Assembly: GCA_963205155.1 (NCBI GenBank)
Contig: CAUJJY010000212.1
Span: 1 to 14,994 of the forward strand
Direction of reading: 5' to 3'
Length of the DNA stretch: 14,994 bases
DNA from: Candidatus Zixiibacteriota bacterium
Lineage (GTDB): Bacteria; Zixibacteria; MSB-5A5; CAIYYT01
Numbering within the stretch: the stretch's first letter is position 1; the number at the start of each line of letters is the position of its first letter. Below the pieces are notes generated by a model, which saw nothing but the letters and a program-made list of their open reading frames with translations, made no database searches and was not told the DNA's origin. Below are positions 12,848-14,994 of this stretch, one piece after another. Made by a program: the position numbers and the translations under genes.

Positions 12848-14632
12848 TTGACGAACAAGGATGTAAACAACAGCGAAAAGGAAATTGATCTGGAGAATCT
12901 GCATCAGCCGTTAAACATCTCCTACGGCGTCGGCGAAATTGCCGAGCTGCGCGACTTGATAATGAGCCTCGGTAAAGGTTTGCGAGCCTCGCGACAATAT
13001 CCGTCCGAACATCCGATTCCACAGCAATTCAAACAAATCTTCCGCGATCAATTGGCTCGTTTTTTCGAACACTCGGAGCGCATTTCACTTTCGGTTTCGA
13101 TTGATGGGTTTGATGCCGGCGACGAAAACGTATTTCGCGGTCCCACCAACAATGACAACCTCGCACATCTCCTTCACCGCAGCGGCATCCGCCTGCTGGA
13201 GATTCAACCGTCGGTCAGCGCGAGTGAAATCGATTTACTCTTCGATGCATTTGTTGCCTGCTCGGAGCAAAATGACGAACCGCATGATATCGTTAATCAC
13301 TTTTGGAAGGCGTCTTTCGAGAGTATTCGCTACGAAGTCGTTGACTCGTTCGAGTCGGGCGAGGTAACCGCCATGTTTCCCGAGTTCGCCAATACTCAAT
13401 CACAGCATGCTTTTGCCGGAACCCGTGCGTCATATATCCCCGGCAGCAAGATCTCTTGGCCGATGAGCGGCCAAACTCTGCGGGCCCAAGCTGAAGAAAC
13501 CCGGCAATTCATGATCGACTCGTTTGGCGGAGTTGAAGCGGTTAGCCTCCAAGAACAGCAGGGCCTCGAGGTTCTCATTAGCGAAGACCGCGCCAAGGAC
13601 ACTAAGCGGGAAGTCGTCGACCTCCTGCTCCAGCTCTGTTCAGAGAATTCCGGACCGCAGGATATGCGACTGACCGCCGAAGCACTGCAGTCAACTTTTG
13701 ACCGACTCATCGAGGATGGCAACTTCATTACACTGTGCGATATAGTCATCAGTGTCCGCCGAATCTTGGAACAGGACCAGTTTGAATCGCACATTGTCAA
13801 GAAGCGAGTTAAGGAATTCGAAACTCGCTGCGGCGACGGTGTTCGCATAAAAATGATTACCACAGTCCTCAACAAGAATCAAGAACTCGACCTCTCTTCG
13901 GTCGAGAGTTATCTGTCACTGCTTGGCTGGGAATCCCTCAATAACCTCCTGTGGATGCTTGGCGAACTCTCTCATTATCCGGCGCGCAAGATGGTCTGCG
14001 ATCTGCTGGTGAAGAAGGGTTTCGAGAAGATCGATATCCTCGGCGGCGCTGTTTACGACAGCCGGTGGTTTGTGGCTCGCAACGTTGTCTGGGTGTTAGG
14101 AGAGATGAAAACACTGCAGGCAATACCGTTTTTAACCAAGGCGGCCAAGCACAGTGAACCGCGGGTCAAAACCGAGGTTATCAAGGCGCTCGGAAAACTT
14201 GGCGGTGATAAAGCGGCCGGTGTTCTGCAGACCATGCTTCGTGACGAATCAGAAAAGATCCGGATGCAAGCAGCGCGGGAGTTAGGGCAAAACCATACGC
14301 GTGCAGCCTGCCAGGGTCTGACCGATGTTGTCCGCGAAAAAGATTTTCCCGATGCCCCGGCAATAGAGATGCGGCAAATACTCGAATCATTGGTTACCTG
14401 CGGTGGCGAAGAATCACTGGCCGTCTGCAGCGAAATTATCGCGAAAACCGCATTGTTCAACAAGGCGCGCCTGCATCGTCTTCAGGAAGCGACCGTTCTC
14501 GCTCTGGCGGTGTCGCCAGTGGAGCAAGTATTGAAGATACTCGATCACCTGTCAAACGACAGCCGCAGTCATATCGCCGCCGCGGCACGGCGAGCGAAGT
14601 CACAGATCAATAAGCGCCGGGAGGAAGTCTAA
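12848..14632 (+). CDS. HEAT-repeat protein, 594 aa
   Basis: No signal peptide or membrane helix, so cytoplasmic. Residues about 35-165 form an N-terminal alpha/beta domain with 'GLRASRQYPSEHPIPQQF' (44-61), 'ISLSVSIDGF' (79-88) and 'LLHRSGIRLLEIQPSVSASE' (108-127). This pattern also occurs in front of HD-GYP or HEAT modules in other bacteria. About 205-360 is helical and unassigned. Three clear HEAT repeats run about 404-500, for example 'EPRVKTEVIKALGKLGGDKA' (437-456), and degenerate helical repeats continue to the end. HEAT arrays bind protein partners. The TTG start is forced: an in-frame TAA lies at 12830-12832 and the next Met is residue 40. No ribosome site is visible, so the start is the least sure part. 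Its stop overlaps the next gene (TAATG). Confidence 0.82.
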   Translation: MTNKDVNNSEKEIDLENLHQPLNISYGVGEIAELRDLIMSLGKGLRASRQYPSEHPIPQQFKQIFRDQLARFFEHSERISLSVSIDGFDAGDENVFRGPTNNDNLAHLLHRSGIRLLEIQPSVSASEIDLLFDAFVACSEQNDEPHDIVNHFWKASFESIRYEVVDSFESGEVTAMFPEFANTQSQHAFAGTRASYIPGSKISWPMSGQTLRAQAEETRQFMIDSFGGVEAVSLQEQQGLEVLISEDRAKDTKREVVDLLLQLCSENSGPQDMRLTAEALQSTFDRLIEDGNFITLCDIVISVRRILEQDQFESHIVKKRVKEFETRCGDGVRIKMITTVLNKNQELDLSSVESYLSLLGWESLNNLLWMLGELSHYPARKMVCDLLVKKGFEKIDILGGAVYDSRWFVARNVVWVLGEMKTLQAIPFLTKAAKHSEPRVKTEVIKALGKLGGDKAAGVLQTMLRDESEKIRMQAARELGQNHTRAACQGLTDVVREKDFPDAPAIEMRQILESLVTCGGEESLAVCSEIIAKTALFNKARLHRLQEATVLALAVSPVEQVLKILDHLSNDSRSHIAAAARRAKSQINKRREEV

Positions 14633-14994
14633 TGTCGGCAGCCAACGACCCCGTTACGAATAGTCTTCTCACTCCCGCGCAGGAAGCCGCCTATTCAAAA
14701 CACGGTACGGCCTTGGTCAATCAATTGCGAATCTTCCTCAAGACCTCCCGTCTATATGAGCGCGACAACAACAACTTCGTTCACCAAAAAGAGTCGCTTT
14801 ATCGACTCCTAAATGAACTGCTTGACGAATATGGCGACCTTACCATACAGGTCCAATCCGGCTACCTGTTCTTCTGCGGTATTCGCATAAAAACAGAGTA
14901 TGACATCGAGTCCAATTCCGGATACCTCCTTTACCTGTTCCAGAAGCTGCATATCTCCGGTCTGATGATCGACGTCGGCGTCAGCGAAGAACAT
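14632..14994 (+). CDS. Partial gene, paralogous N-terminal domain to the HEAT protein (3' end off window)
   Basis: An open frame of 121 codons runs to the window edge. The ATG overlaps the TAA of the HEAT gene by one base, with GGGAGGAAG just upstream, so it is well translated and coupled. The product begins 'MSAANDPVTNSLLTPAQEAA'. Its residues 31-118 follow the same plan as residues about 43-127 of the HEAT protein: 'FLKTSRLYERDNN', then a helix, then 'DLTIQVQSGYLFFCGIRIK', a helix, and 'LHISGLMIDVGVSEE', compared with 'GLRASRQYPSEHP', 'ISLSVSIDGF' and 'RSGIRLLEIQPSVSASE'. In known proteins such a domain is often followed by HD-GYP or HEAT modules; which one applies here cannot be seen. Confidence 0.8.
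   Translation, partial: MSAANDPVTNSLLTPAQEAAYSKHGTALVNQLRIFLKTSRLYERDNNNFVHQKESLYRLLNELLDEYGDLTIQVQSGYLFFCGIRIKTEYDIESNSGYLLYLFQKLHISGLMIDVGVSEEH

Noticed and set aside
13396..13875. 159-aa minus-strand open frame in the HEAT gene
   Set aside because: It is a shadow with Ser/Arg-rich composition inside a clearly coding plus-strand gene.
14809..14994. 61-aa minus-strand open frame at the right edge
   Set aside because: The plus frame there is translationally coupled, has a strong ribosome site and resembles the preceding protein's N-terminal domain.

Overview
This window comes from a Gram-negative-type bacterium of middling GC content, most likely an uncultured member of the FCB group (Bacteroidetes/Chlorobi/Zixibacteria-like). 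The lineage is inferred from style only: a YbbR protein, a Reg_prop beta-propeller, an FG-GAP propeller, Sec lipoproteins of the 'YFPMHNGDTWFY' type and HEAT-repeat proteins. No rRNA, tRNA, ribosomal protein, insertion sequence or CRISPR array was seen.

Left part (1-3516), the least explained. A 380-aa plus-strand protein looks like a DprA/SLOG-type Rossmann domain fused to an AbiGi/DUF2971-like domain, a possible defence or conflict protein. It meets tail-to-tail, with a 4-nt overlap, a compact minus-strand run of four small unknown genes (2443 down to 1142): a 78-aa soluble protein, a 107-aa membrane protein, a 58-aa zinc ribbon read here by hand, and a 159-aa zinc-finger protein. Divergent from that run is a plus-strand Cys-rich, possibly OB-fold protein (2677-3516). 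It has no Shine-Dalgarno sequence, and a -10 box ends 6 nt before its ATG, so its mRNA is probably leaderless.

Middle part (3526-10088), all minus strand. A 63-aa zinc ribbon, a YbbR-domain protein and tsaD (tRNA t6A synthesis) form one operon; ybbR and tsaD are joined by a TAATG overlap. A secreted seven-loop FG-GAP propeller follows. A secreted Reg_prop propeller is translationally coupled by an 8-nt overlap to an upstream M20D amidohydrolase, so those two are probably one transcript.

Right part (10237-14994), all plus strand. It holds two unrelated lipoproteins, murQ (MurNAc-6-phosphate etherase, cell-wall recycling) starting 2 nt after the second lipoprotein, then a 594-aa HEAT-repeat protein and a coupled gene running off the window. 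Those last two appear to share an N-terminal domain.

The best candidates for something undescribed are the SLOG/AbiGi-like fusion with its overlapping convergent zinc-ribbon/membrane cassette, and the paired HEAT-type proteins at the right edge. Housekeeping calls (tsaD, murQ, M20D hydrolase) are firm. Functions in 1-3516 are inference from motif reading without database searches.
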